Below, in pieces: positions 1-6,728 of a stretch of DNA of 8,187 bases. Numbering within the stretch: position 1 is the first letter of the stretch; every line of letters starts with the position of its first letter. The notes under the pieces are model-generated. The model did not search any database. It saw nothing but the letters and a program-made list of their open reading frames with translations, and was not told where the DNA came from. The stretch spans positions 8,820-17,006 of the forward strand of contig DHLV01000036.1 of the NCBI GenBank assembly GCA_002405445.1, given 5' to 3'. Made by a program: the position numbers and the translations under genes. Source of the DNA: Flammeovirgaceae bacterium UBA4659. GTDB lineage: Bacteria; Bacteroidota; Bacteroidia; Cytophagales; Cyclobacteriaceae.

Positions 1-468
1 GGCTGGCGCGTAGGCTACATTGCTGCCCCCAAGTGGGTGGCTGATGGTTGCAACAAAGTGCAAGGCCAACTAACATCTGCGAACTGCTCTATTTCGCAGC
101 GGGGTGCACTGGCTGCCATCACGGGTGACTTAGTGCCTACCAAGAAAATGGTGGATCAGTACCACAAACGAAGAGACATTGTGTACAACCTGTTGAAAGA
201 CATGCCGGGTGTAAAAGCCAACTACCCGCAAGGGGCGTTTTATTTCTTCCCGGATGTAAGTAGCTATTATGGAAAGAAAGATGGTGACAAAGTGATAAAA
301 AACGGAGATGATTTTTGTTACTATATGCTGGAGAAAGGGCATGTTTCCTTAGTGCCGGGTGGCGCGTTTGGTGATGAAGCCTGCGTGCGGTTGTCGTATG
401 CCGCTTCGGAAAAAGACTTGGTAGAAGCAATGAAGAGAATGAAAGAAGCACTCGTGAATTTGAAATAG
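1..468 (+). CDS. Class I/II aminotransferase (aspartate aminotransferase type), C-terminal part, cut by left window edge
   Basis: This is the last 155 codons of a PLP-dependent fold-type I aminotransferase; the frame is open to base 1 and ends at TAG 466-468. The visible part begins with GWRVGYIAAPKW, which in this family follows the PLP-binding lysine by a few residues (SK-x-TGWRxGY), so that lysine lies just outside the window. Further landmarks are the QGAFYFFPDVS segment, the VPGGAFG loop and CVRLSYA, whose arginine (visible residue 130) is the expected substrate alpha-carboxylate ligand. The family transfers an amino group between aspartate (or a related amino acid) and 2-oxoglutarate in the cytoplasm. 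Substrate cannot be fixed from this part alone; other subfamily I aminotransferases share these motifs. The internal GTG at 37 is not the true start. The kinase gene follows 45 bases downstream on the same strand. Confidence 0.93.
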   Translation, partial: GWRVGYIAAPKWVADGCNKVQGQLTSANCSISQRGALAAITGDLVPTKKMVDQYHKRRDIVYNLLKDMPGVKANYPQGAFYFFPDVSSYYGKKDGDKVIKNGDDFCYYMLEKGHVSLVPGGAFGDEACVRLSYAASEKDLVEAMKRMKEALVNLK

Positions 469-503
469 ATGCTGGATTCTGGATACTAGTAGTACCCAGT
501 ATC
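468..503. repeat. Degenerate 7-bp tandem repeat with an inverted copy
   Basis: Three consecutive heptamers read GATGCTG (468-474), GATTCTG (475-481) and GATACTA (482-488). After a short spacer comes CCAGTATC (496-503), the reverse complement of GATACTGG, so GATACT (482-487) can pair with AGTATC (498-503) around a 10-base loop. The array starts on the last base of the aminotransferase stop codon and fills most of the gap before the kinase. It lacks a following T-run, so it is not a convincing terminator. It looks like a small slippage-type or dispersed intergenic repeat; its function is unknown. Confidence 0.5.
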
Positions 504-513
504 AACAAATATT

Positions 514-1497
514 ATGGCAGACCCTCAAAACATATTCCAATCATTTGCCCAATTGAAAGTATTGATCATTGGTGATGTGATGCTGGACAGTTACATCTGG
601 GGCGCAGTGGAACGTATTTCACCCGAGGCACCGGTACCTATTGTAACTGTGCGTACAAAGGATTTTCGTTTGGGCGGGGCGGCCAACGTAGCGCTGAATG
701 TTGCGGCCTTGGGGGCGCAGCCCATTTTATGTGCACTGATTGGTGATGATGAAGACGGAAAAAAACTATTGCAACGCCTGCACGAAAATAATATCAGCTC
801 GGAAGGCATTGTTACGAGTAATGCGCGTCCCACAACGGTAAAGACCAGAGTCATCGCCAGCCACCAGCACGTGGTGCGCGTAGACGAAGAGACAGATAAG
901 ATCGCCAATGCAGAAGAAGAAGATCGGCTGCTGGAAAAAATCCAGAAGCAGTTACCGCAGTGTGATGTAGTGATCTTTGAAGACTACGATAAGGGCGTGA
1001 TCACCACCGCAATCATTAACCAAACCGTAGCATGGGCAAAGCAACATGATATACCCACGGTGGTAGATCCCAAGAAACGAAACTTTCTATCGTATCAGGG
1101 TGTCACCCTCTTCAAGCCAAATCTCAAGGAATTGCGCGAGGGGCTGAAAGTGGATGTGGATGCGGGTCATCAAAACCAAGTTGAAATTGCTGTTGCCAAA
1201 TTGAAGGAAAAACTACAGGCGAGTGGTGTGATGCTGACTTTATCAGAGCATGGCGTGTATATCGACTTGAACGGAGAGCGTGTCAAAATCCCGGCACACG
1301 AGCGCGAAATTGCTGATGTATCCGGTGCAGGCGACACGGTAGTGAGTATTGCAGCGCTATGCCTTGCGTTGCAACTTTCTCCGCAAGATATTGCAGCTCT
1401 CGCTAACCTGGGCGGTGGCTTGGTTTGCCAGCATGTGGGCGTAGTGCCCATCAACAAGCGAGAGTTGGCGGCCGAGTGGGCTTCTATCCAAAACTAA
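514..1497 (+). CDS. rfaE1: D-glycero-beta-D-manno-heptose-7-phosphate kinase (RfaE domain I / HldA type, PfkB family)
   Basis: A 327-residue cytoplasmic sugar kinase of the PfkB/ribokinase family. It matches the RfaE/HldE first domain closely: VLIIGDVMLDSYIWG with ERISPEAPVPIV (residues 17-44), the substrate-side RLGGAANVA (52-60), DPKKRN (185-190), KPNLKE (201-206), and the ATP-site signature DVSGAGDT (268-275) with the expected catalytic base D274. The family phosphorylates heptose 7-phosphate at C1, a step towards ADP-heptose for lipopolysaccharide. The cytidylyl/adenylyltransferase domain of bifunctional HldE is absent: the protein ends shortly after the kinase fold, so a separate HldC/RfaE2 protein would be needed. 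ATG at 514 gives the normal family N-terminus, though no clear ribosome binding site precedes it. The close aminotransferase upstream suggests possible co-transcription. In some Bacteroidota the heptose branch is poorly characterised, so the exact sugar is inferred from family membership. Confidence 0.88.
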   Translation: MADPQNIFQSFAQLKVLIIGDVMLDSYIWGAVERISPEAPVPIVTVRTKDFRLGGAANVALNVAALGAQPILCALIGDDEDGKKLLQRLHENNISSEGIVTSNARPTTVKTRVIASHQHVVRVDEETDKIANAEEEDRLLEKIQKQLPQCDVVIFEDYDKGVITTAIINQTVAWAKQHDIPTVVDPKKRNFLSYQGVTLFKPNLKELREGLKVDVDAGHQNQVEIAVAKLKEKLQASGVMLTLSEHGVYIDLNGERVKIPAHEREIADVSGAGDTVVSIAALCLALQLSPQDIAALANLGGGLVCQHVGVVPINKRELAAEWASIQN

Positions 1498-1522
1498 TAA
1501 GGCGCACAAGGCGCCTTATTTT
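1496..1522. terminator. Bidirectional rho-independent terminator
   Basis: AATAAGGCGC (1496-1505) pairs perfectly with GCGCCTTATT (1511-1520) over 10 bp around the 5-base loop ACAAG, followed by TT. The stem begins inside the kinase stop codon (1495-1497). Read on the minus strand, the same hairpin lies 22 bases after the DUF1573 stop and is followed by TTAGTTTT-like sequence. It therefore probably ends both convergent transcripts. Confidence 0.85.
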
Positions 1523-1542
1523 GTGATCGTATTCACTAAAAG

Positions 1543-1965
1543 TTACTGTACCACTGTGACTTCCCCTTTAATCGTGAGCAGTGTAATACCGCCCTCTACG
1601 TTGCTGGTGACAGTGATGGTTTTGTTGAATGGACCCTGTGTTGCTGCATTGAAGGTTGCCTTCACAAAACCAGTTCCACCAGGAGGCACAGGTGTTTTTG
1701 TCCAATCAGGGGCCGTGCAGCCGCACGATGGTTGTGCGTTGGCGATAATAAAAGGCACCTTTCCGGTGTTTCTGAATGTGAATTGATGCTCGGCAGGCAC
1801 ACCCTGCTTTACCTTTCCGAAATCGTGCGCGGTGGCCTCCCACGTAACGGTGGCGTACTCAACTTTCACTTCGTTTTTGTTCAATGGAATAACCCCGCTA
1901 TTCTCTTGTGCAAAGCCAATTCCTGCGATCAAAGCAAAAATGGCAGTCAATGCTAATTTTTTCAT
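1543..1965 (-). CDS. Small secreted DUF1573-domain protein
   Basis: A 140-residue exported protein. Residues 1-20 (MKKLALTAIFALIAGIGFAQ) form a clear Sec signal peptide, with cleavage likely around GFA/Q. The mature part carries the DUF1573 pattern: TWEATAHDFGKVKQG (41-55), HQFTFRNTGKVPFII (60-74), the hallmark SCGCTAPDW (80-88; cysteines 81 and 83), PVPPGGTGFVKATF (92-105) and TITVTSNVEGG (116-126). This is an immunoglobulin-like (ASH/MSP-type) beta-sandwich family that is very common in Bacteroidota; its biochemical role is unknown. The frame extends upstream to a TTG at 1974, but the ATG at 1965 puts the lysines at the very N-terminus, as signal peptides require, so it is preferred. The gene is divergent from the sensor-kinase operon and convergent with the heptose kinase, so it is probably monocistronic. 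Confidence 0.9.
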   Translation of the reverse strand: MKKLALTAIFALIAGIGFAQENSGVIPLNKNEVKVEYATVTWEATAHDFGKVKQGVPAEHQFTFRNTGKVPFIIANAQPSCGCTAPDWTKTPVPPGGTGFVKATFNAATQGPFNKTITVTSNVEGGITLLTIKGEVTVVQ

Positions 1966-2010
1966 GAGATTCAATTTTAATGTAAACTTAAGATGTTGTT
2001 ATTAACTCTA

Positions 2011-2018
2011 CAAACATC
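2011..2018 (-). promoter_or_regulatory. Possible Bacteroidota -7 box for the DUF1573 gene
   Basis: Read on the minus strand, this is GATGTTTG, which matches the Bacteroidota -7 consensus TAnnTTTG at five of six fixed positions. It would start transcription about 40 bases before the ATG at 1965. No good -33 TTG element is seen at the expected distance, so this is tentative. Confidence 0.25.
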
Positions 2019-2040
2019 GGCCATAAAATGCTTTGAGGGT

Positions 2041-2078
2041 GTTAAAAGGCGCCTAATTGTTGTTAATGAGTTGTTAAT
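2041..2078 (+). promoter_or_regulatory. Phased direct repeats, candidate OmpR-family regulator operator
   Basis: Four hexamers fall on nearly the same helical face: GTTAAA (2041-2046), CCTAAT (2052-2057), GTTAAT (2062-2067) and GTTAAT (2073-2078), with steps of 11, 10 and 11 bases. The last two lie in a longer perfect 9-base direct repeat, GTTGTTAAT, at 2059 and 2070. OmpR/PhoB-type winged-helix regulators bind head-to-tail half-sites at about this spacing. The array lies 48 bases before the sensor-kinase start codon and in the divergent region shared with the DUF1573 gene. An opposite-strand copy, ATTAAC, is at 2001-2006. That the neighbouring regulator binds here is an inference from layout. 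Confidence 0.5.
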
Positions 2079-2126
2079 CCAAACTTCAACTTCTGTGCCA
2101 GTGCAAATACCGGCTACCTTTACAAG

Positions 2127-3425
2127 GTGAACAGGTTGGCACTACGAATCGTTATCGCCCTGGCTGTAGCCAGCATTTTGGGCATCACCATTACCCAAAT
2201 ATACTGGGTGCGCAAAGCCTTTGACCTCAAAGAAAACCAGTTTAACAGCGATGTGAACCTGGCGCTTGAGAATGTAGCCAACCAGATCTTTGCTTTCAAT
2301 AAAATGGTGGCGCCCGCGGGTAAGATTGTTGATCAGGTCTCTACCAATTATTTCGTGGTACTTTTGAACGGGCCTATCGACTCTAATCTGTTGGGGTATC
2401 TGATCAAGAACGAATTTGACAAACGAAAAATCACTACCGACTACCAATATGGTGTGTACGATTGTGCCGATCAGTGCATGGTAGGCGGCAACTACTATGC
2501 CCCTGTGAAGGGGCCGGCCGGCCGGGCTACCACTGTGCCGGGTTTGCTCAACCAAACTTCGCCTCATGACCTGCCCACTACGCAAACAGACGGCTACTAT
2601 TTTGGCGTGCGTTTCTTTAATATCGAGGCAAACCTGGTAAGCCAAATGGGCATTTGGATCTTTTCTACCAGTGTATTGTTGATAGTAATTTTCTTTTTCG
2701 CTTATGCGCTGTTTGTCATTTTAAAGCAACGCAGGTTATCTGAAGTACAGAAGGATTTTATCAATAATATGACGCACGAGTTCAAAACTCCGCTATCCAC
2801 TATCGCAATTTCATCGGGTGTATTAAAAGATCCATCTATCATTCAAACGCCAGAGCGGCTGCTCAACTATGCCACTATTATCGAAAGTGAAACGCACCGG
2901 TTGAAGCAGCAGGTAGAGCGTGTTTTGCAGATGGCACGCTGGGAGAAGAACAGCCTCAATTTGAAACGCGAGCCACTCTCGCTGCACCAATTGGTCACCG
3001 AGTCGGTGCGAAATAACTTATTTGCCGTAGAAAAAATGGATGGCTCTATTCAAACGCAGTTGAACGCCACCTACGATGTGGTGCAGATGGATAAGCTGCA
3101 TATCTCCAATGTGCTTTACAACCTTGTTGACAATGCTTTGAAGTACTGCCGGCAGCGTCCGGCAATTGTAATTTCAACTGATTCAAACGAACGGGCGATA
3201 ACGCTGGCGATAGCCGACAATGGCATCGGTATCAGCGAAGAGAACCAGAAAAAGATTTTTCACCGTTTTTACCGCGTGCCTACAGGCAACGTGCACGATG
3301 TGAAAGGCTTTGGCCTCGGCCTCAATTACGTGAAGCTGGTAGTGGAAGCCCATGGCGGAAAAATTAGTGTGCAGAGCAACATTGGCAACGGAAGCACCTT
3401 CATAATCGTATTACCACTGGCATGA
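2127..3425 (+). CDS. Membrane sensor histidine kinase (RprX-like, HisKA/HATPase_c)
   Basis: A 432-residue inner-membrane sensor kinase. Residues 6-28 form the first membrane segment and about 175-199 the second; between them lies a roughly 145-residue periplasmic sensor region of no recognised family, holding C113 and C117. The cytoplasmic part has a HisKA helix with phospho-acceptor H217 in NNMTHEFKTPLS. The ATP-binding domain follows, with N-box YNLVDNALK (331-339), G1 box DNGIGI (364-369), F-box KKIFHRFYR (375-383) and G2 box GFGLGL (394-399). All boxes appear intact, so it should autophosphorylate and pass phosphate to the regulator encoded next to it. No HAMP domain is evident between the second membrane segment and HisKA. 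The start is a GTG at 2127: the frame is open back to a stop at 2067-2069, but no ATG occurs and the GTG gives a short N-terminus before the first membrane helix. The signal sensed is unknown. Confidence 0.94.
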   Translation: MNRLALRIVIALAVASILGITITQIYWVRKAFDLKENQFNSDVNLALENVANQIFAFNKMVAPAGKIVDQVSTNYFVVLLNGPIDSNLLGYLIKNEFDKRKITTDYQYGVYDCADQCMVGGNYYAPVKGPAGRATTVPGLLNQTSPHDLPTTQTDGYYFGVRFFNIEANLVSQMGIWIFSTSVLLIVIFFFAYALFVILKQRRLSEVQKDFINNMTHEFKTPLSTIAISSGVLKDPSIIQTPERLLNYATIIESETHRLKQQVERVLQMARWEKNSLNLKREPLSLHQLVTESVRNNLFAVEKMDGSIQTQLNATYDVVQMDKLHISNVLYNLVDNALKYCRQRPAIVISTDSNERAITLAIADNGIGISEENQKKIFHRFYRVPTGNVHDVKGFGLGLNYVKLVVEAHGGKISVQSNIGNGSTFIIVLPLA

Positions 3426-4105
3426 GCGCAAAAATACTTTTGGTAGAAGACGACCACAGTCTGGGGTTTGTGATGAAAGACAACCTGGTACACCATGGTT
3501 ACACTGTAGACTGGGCCGAAAATGGCGAGCTCGGTCTCCACAAATTTGCAGCTGGTGATTTTGATTTGTGCATACTGGACGTGATGCTGCCCAAGAAAGA
3601 CGGATTTCGTTTGGCAACAGAAATTCGCAGCAAAAATCAGCAGGTGCCCATTTTATTTGTAACGGCCAAGGCAATGCTCGAAGACAAAATGATCGGATTT
3701 AAAGCAGGCGGTGACGATTATATTGTGAAGCCATTTAGCATGGATGAGCTGCTGGCCCGCATTGAAGTTTTTTTAAGGCGCACGCAGCCAGCTGTAGCAG
3801 CTCCTGAGCATTTGATTGGTGCGTTTCGGTTTGACTTTAATAACCTGCAGCTGGTGCACCCGGGGGGCGATAAAACACTCACGCAAAAGGAAGCTAATGT
3901 ACTCAAACTGCTTTGTGCCAACCGCCACCGCGTGTTAAAGCGTGAGGAAATCCTGAACGAAGTATGGGGTGATGACGATTATTTTATGGGCCGCAGTTTG
4001 GACGTGTTCATCTCCCGGTTACGTAAATATTTGAAAGACGACCCCTCAGTTGAGATCGTGAATTATCATGGTGTCGGGTTTAGAATTGAGGTGAGTAGGG
4101 CGTAA
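3422..4105 (+). CDS. OmpR/PhoB-family response regulator (RprY-like)
   Basis: A 227-residue cytoplasmic DNA-binding regulator. The receiver domain (residues 3-120) has acidic pocket residues D10 and D11, phospho-acceptor D53 in CILDVMLPKKDG, switch threonine T81 and conserved K103 in YIVKPF, all intact. The C-terminal winged-helix domain (about 130-225) shows LTQKEANVLKLL, the KREEILNEVWG loop region, recognition helix RSLDVFISRLRKYL and the wing hairpin VNYHGVGFRIE. The ATG overlaps the kinase stop codon (ATGA, 3422-3425), which points to translational coupling and a dedicated kinase-regulator pair. Target genes are not known; the phased repeats upstream of the operon make autoregulation plausible. 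The operon is closed by a hairpin beginning at its stop codon. Confidence 0.95.
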   Translation: MSAKILLVEDDHSLGFVMKDNLVHHGYTVDWAENGELGLHKFAAGDFDLCILDVMLPKKDGFRLATEIRSKNQQVPILFVTAKAMLEDKMIGFKAGGDDYIVKPFSMDELLARIEVFLRRTQPAVAAPEHLIGAFRFDFNNLQLVHPGGDKTLTQKEANVLKLLCANRHRVLKREEILNEVWGDDDYFMGRSLDVFISRLRKYLKDDPSVEIVNYHGVGFRIEVSRA

Positions 4106-4126
4106 ACTGAAGCGTACTTTAGTTTT
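4104..4126 (+). terminator. Probable rho-independent terminator of the two-component operon
   Basis: AAACTGAAG (4104-4112) pairs with CTTTAGTTT (4117-4125) over 9 bp including one G-T pair, around the tetraloop CGTA, ending in TTTT (4123-4126). The stem starts inside the regulator's stop codon. Being A/T-rich, it should be a moderate terminator. In the opposite direction it would also face transcripts leaving the restriction gene. Confidence 0.6.
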
Positions 4127-4133
4127 CAGCAAT

Positions 4134-4176
4134 GGCCACCTGCGAGGTGCCGCAAGATTCTTTTGAATCCGGTTGC
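4134..4176. repeat. Two adjacent imperfect hairpins between convergent genes
   Basis: The first hairpin pairs GGC-ACCT (4134-4141, with C4137 bulged) with AGGTGCC (4145-4151) over a GCG loop. The second pairs GATTC (4156-4160) with GAATC (4165-4169) over TTTT, and can be extended by GCAA (4152-4155) with TTGC (4173-4176) across an unpaired CGG. Neither has a terminal T-run. The compact paired palindromes resemble a dispersed REP-like element or an extra termination/RNA-end structure; copies elsewhere in the genome cannot be checked here. Confidence 0.4.
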
Positions 4177-4196
4177 TGGCATGGTTTGTGGGCAGG

Positions 4197-6728
4197 TCAA
4201 TCAGGCTCATTTACAAACGACTCCGCGTAGTCCATTGCGGTTAAAACGGTATCGTAAAGTCCTACGTCTTCGCCTTTATGTTTGACAATTCCCGTGTAAG
4301 TCAAAGAAGAATCTTCGTAGCGTTTAAACTTGTAAACAGCATCGTTCATCAGTGCACTATTGAAAACGCCAAGACTCACCAATAATTCAAAGTCCTTTAC
4401 ATTTAAACCAGTCACTTTTTTAAATAGTCCAGGTTCTAATTGTGTAATTACATCTTTTAGACTTCTTTCCCGATAATCTGTCAGGTACATGAATATGGGA
4501 ACACGAGTTGCGAACTTGATTAGTTTTTCCTGAATCTCCTTTCTCTTGCTCTTGAATTCTTTTTCTTGCTCTGATAATTCCTGCTTTTCCTTCTTCGTCA
4601 GTTCGCGTTCGTTGGCTTCTTTCTTTGTTTTGTTAACTGCTTCCGATTTATTGATGATGGTCTCAATGTCCTGATTCAAATTTCTAAATCCTTCAATGCT
4701 CATGAGTGCTTCCATTGCTTTCTCATTGTTCATGAGTCGTTGAAGCGTGTTGTTGTCAACATTCACCAACAAAGCACTTTCCCAGCGTCTTGCCAACAAA
4801 GTTGCGGTTGTGCCGCTCATGGCCATGTCCAAAATTCCGGCAGCATCAATTTGTTTCATTGAACTGCCGTCATAAGCCAGAACTGGCAAGAAGTGAATGA
4901 ACTCTTCAACTTTCTTTTCTGGATTTGTATCGTTTACATTCAGTCGGCAACTATAGTCGGCTATCTGTCTCAAAGCCCTGTCGGGAGCAAAATCAAAAAC
5001 ATAGCATTCTTGTTTAATGATTTCTTCTTTGTTGGGTGATTTGCTGTCTGGATTTTTTATTGTCCACGGTGTTTGCACTCTGAACGCTGCTTGAAAATAC
5101 GTTTCGGGACTCGATGAATTTCTTAACATAAAAATTCCCGTCCAAGGTTTTACTGAAACGCCTGTGGTCAGCTTGCCGCAAGAGAGTGTAATCGTTTTTG
5201 TTTTCAATGGATTGTCCATTGCTTCCTGAACGGGTGGCAATGCCTCAACACCAATTCCTGCACTTGTGCCGGCTGCTACAATAATTTTATAATCCTGATA
5301 AAACTTATTTTGCTTTTGCTCCAATAAATTGCGCATGGCATAACAGGCGGCTACCGAAGGCAGAAACCAAAACGTATGTGACAATACATTTAACAAAGGC
5401 GCATGAGAAAATGGAAGTGGCGGTTTCTTCGCGCCCAACTTTAAATTATCAACCGTTGTTTCGGCAAACGAACCTCTTATTAAGTCTAACCATTTCTGAA
5501 CTTCATCTTGGTATTTGAATTTGGCTTTCTTGCCTTCGCCTTCAGCCGAAAAGAAAACATTCAAATCAAACTCGTTGAATTCTCCCTTCATGGCTATTTC
5601 CCGAATGGAATCAGGCAGCTGATAGGTCATCATCACCATTCTTGGAAGCGAAGCATACGGATTAGGTTCTCCCCAGCCTTCGCGTTCGCTGCGGCTGGCA
5701 GGTTTCCAGTTTTCCTTTGCCCGCTGCTCGTCTGAGTATGTCCAGTTGTAAATTTGTTCTTCTATAAATTCGCCTGAAGCTATTGCCCGGAATGGTGTGC
5801 CTGATAGATACAGATAATGATTGGTGGTAATGGGCATGTTTTCTTCATCGAAATAGTCGAGCCCTTCGCCTTCGGCAAATTTTAGTTCTTTGGCGTCCTC
5901 ACCTTCAAACAAGTCTTTCGCACTTTCGCGCCAGGCGCCAAAGTGGTATTCATCCAATACCACACAATCCCAATCGGTGGCATGTACCCATTCGTTTTTT
6001 GGTTTGATGCCGCCCGCTTCGTTTCTACCGAGGTAATCTTGAAACGATCCAAAACACACAATCGGCTGTTTTTTATTGGCTTTGGTAACCGGCATGCCCC
6101 CTTTAGAAATAAACTGCCACCCTTTAAAATCAATGTGCGACTTCAAATCTTCCTCCCACGCACTTTGCACAGCCGGTTTAAAGGTGAGCACCAAAATCTT
6201 TTTCCAACCCATTCGTTTGGCCAACTGATAGGTGGCAAACGTTTTACCAAAACGCATCTTGGCATTCCACAGAAAATGAGGCGTCTTTTTTGGGTCTTCT
6301 TTCTTCGCGTCTTTAAAATATTGAATCGTTTTAACTACCGCCTCTTCCTGCTCCGGCCGCATGGCGAAATCCAACGAGCGGTTGTCTTCATTGCTCACAC
6401 CGCTTTTGATTTCAAGCACAGCAGCCTTTACCTCTTTTACCGTACAGGCAAACCATTCACCTTCCGGGTTTTTAATTTTCTTACTGCGCAATAGCCTGTG
6501 AACATCCGCATCGGTAAAAGCCGAGCCATCATTTTTCATGGCCGACTCTTCCAATACAATTTTATACTTGATGGCTGCCGTTTTGGTTTGCTCTGCAATG
6601 CGCTTTTCGGATGAGCGACTGGTGTAGCCTACTTTAAGCAAGCCCGCATGAGTTGAAACACCTATTAACTCATAAGCATAGATTGTGGGATTGGCTTCTG
6701 GCCGAGGCGGAAAGAATTTCTTATTCAT
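4197..6728 (-). CDS. GIY-YIG-like nuclease fused to SF2 helicase, probable restriction subunit
   Basis: An 843-residue protein. Residues 15-95 form a GIY-YIG-like domain of the T5orf172 type: IYAYEL (16-21) and KVGYTSR (32-38) correspond to the two named strands, R43 to the helix arginine, and H77 plus GEWF (90-93) to the later conserved positions. An SF2 helicase/translocase follows: motif I KMRFGKT (157-163), motif II DEYH (259-262), motif III SGTP (309-312), a TTGVSV motif V region (521-526) and motif VI-like QAAFRVQ (546-552). Residues about 693-737 are very rich in K and E and predict a coiled coil. The C-terminal 100 residues match no domain I know. The first ATG (6728) overlaps the methylase stop by 8 bases (ATGAATAA) and is preferred to a TTG at 6755. 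Inferred role: ATP-driven translocation and cleavage of unmodified DNA, with specificity from the methylase. Confidence 0.85.
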   Translation of the reverse strand: MNKKFFPPRPEANPTIYAYELIGVSTHAGLLKVGYTSRSSEKRIAEQTKTAAIKYKIVLEESAMKNDGSAFTDADVHRLLRSKKIKNPEGEWFACTVKEVKAAVLEIKSGVSNEDNRSLDFAMRPEQEEAVVKTIQYFKDAKKEDPKKTPHFLWNAKMRFGKTFATYQLAKRMGWKKILVLTFKPAVQSAWEEDLKSHIDFKGWQFISKGGMPVTKANKKQPIVCFGSFQDYLGRNEAGGIKPKNEWVHATDWDCVVLDEYHFGAWRESAKDLFEGEDAKELKFAEGEGLDYFDEENMPITTNHYLYLSGTPFRAIASGEFIEEQIYNWTYSDEQRAKENWKPASRSEREGWGEPNPYASLPRMVMMTYQLPDSIREIAMKGEFNEFDLNVFFSAEGEGKKAKFKYQDEVQKWLDLIRGSFAETTVDNLKLGAKKPPLPFSHAPLLNVLSHTFWFLPSVAACYAMRNLLEQKQNKFYQDYKIIVAAGTSAGIGVEALPPVQEAMDNPLKTKTITLSCGKLTTGVSVKPWTGIFMLRNSSSPETYFQAAFRVQTPWTIKNPDSKSPNKEEIIKQECYVFDFAPDRALRQIADYSCRLNVNDTNPEKKVEEFIHFLPVLAYDGSSMKQIDAAGILDMAMSGTTATLLARRWESALLVNVDNNTLQRLMNNEKAMEALMSIEGFRNLNQDIETIINKSEAVNKTKKEANERELTKKEKQELSEQEKEFKSKRKEIQEKLIKFATRVPIFMYLTDYRERSLKDVITQLEPGLFKKVTGLNVKDFELLVSLGVFNSALMNDAVYKFKRYEDSSLTYTGIVKHKGEDVGLYDTVLTAMDYAESFVNEPD

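Noticed and set aside
137..508. 123-codon minus-strand frame across the aminotransferase
   Set aside because: It opposes a clear aminotransferase coding frame and its translation (S/L/H/T-rich) shows no domain.
1498..1522. Riboswitch or small RNA gene at the kinase/DUF1573 junction
   Set aside because: The only structure is a single perfect hairpin right after two convergent stop codons, fully explained as a terminator.
1732..1956. Plus-strand frame overlapping the DUF1573 gene
   Set aside because: It is the complement of a gene with signal peptide and family motifs; there is no independent support.
1966..1974. TTG start at 1974 for the DUF1573 protein
   Set aside because: It adds only three residues before a typical signal peptide that starts well at the ATG at 1965.
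2115..2122. TACCTTTA as a -7 promoter box for the sensor kinase
   Set aside because: It has one mismatch to TAnnTTTG but lies only five bases before the GTG start, leaving no leader, and no -33 element is evident.
2142..2645. 167-codon minus-strand frame inside the sensor kinase gene
   Set aside because: It is antisense to the well-supported sensor region and resembles no known family; it arises from codon bias on the coding strand.
4134..4176. Integron attC site or CRISPR repeat
   Set aside because: The hairpins lack attC core ends of the GTTRRRY/RYYYAAC type in correct order, there is no integron cassette array, and no repeat-spacer pattern occurs.
5943..6494. 183-codon open frame on the plus strand inside the helicase gene
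   Set aside because: It lies wholly antisense to a gene with clear helicase motifs, and its translation is low-complexity, rich in F, R and H, with no recognisable domain; it is a shadow frame.
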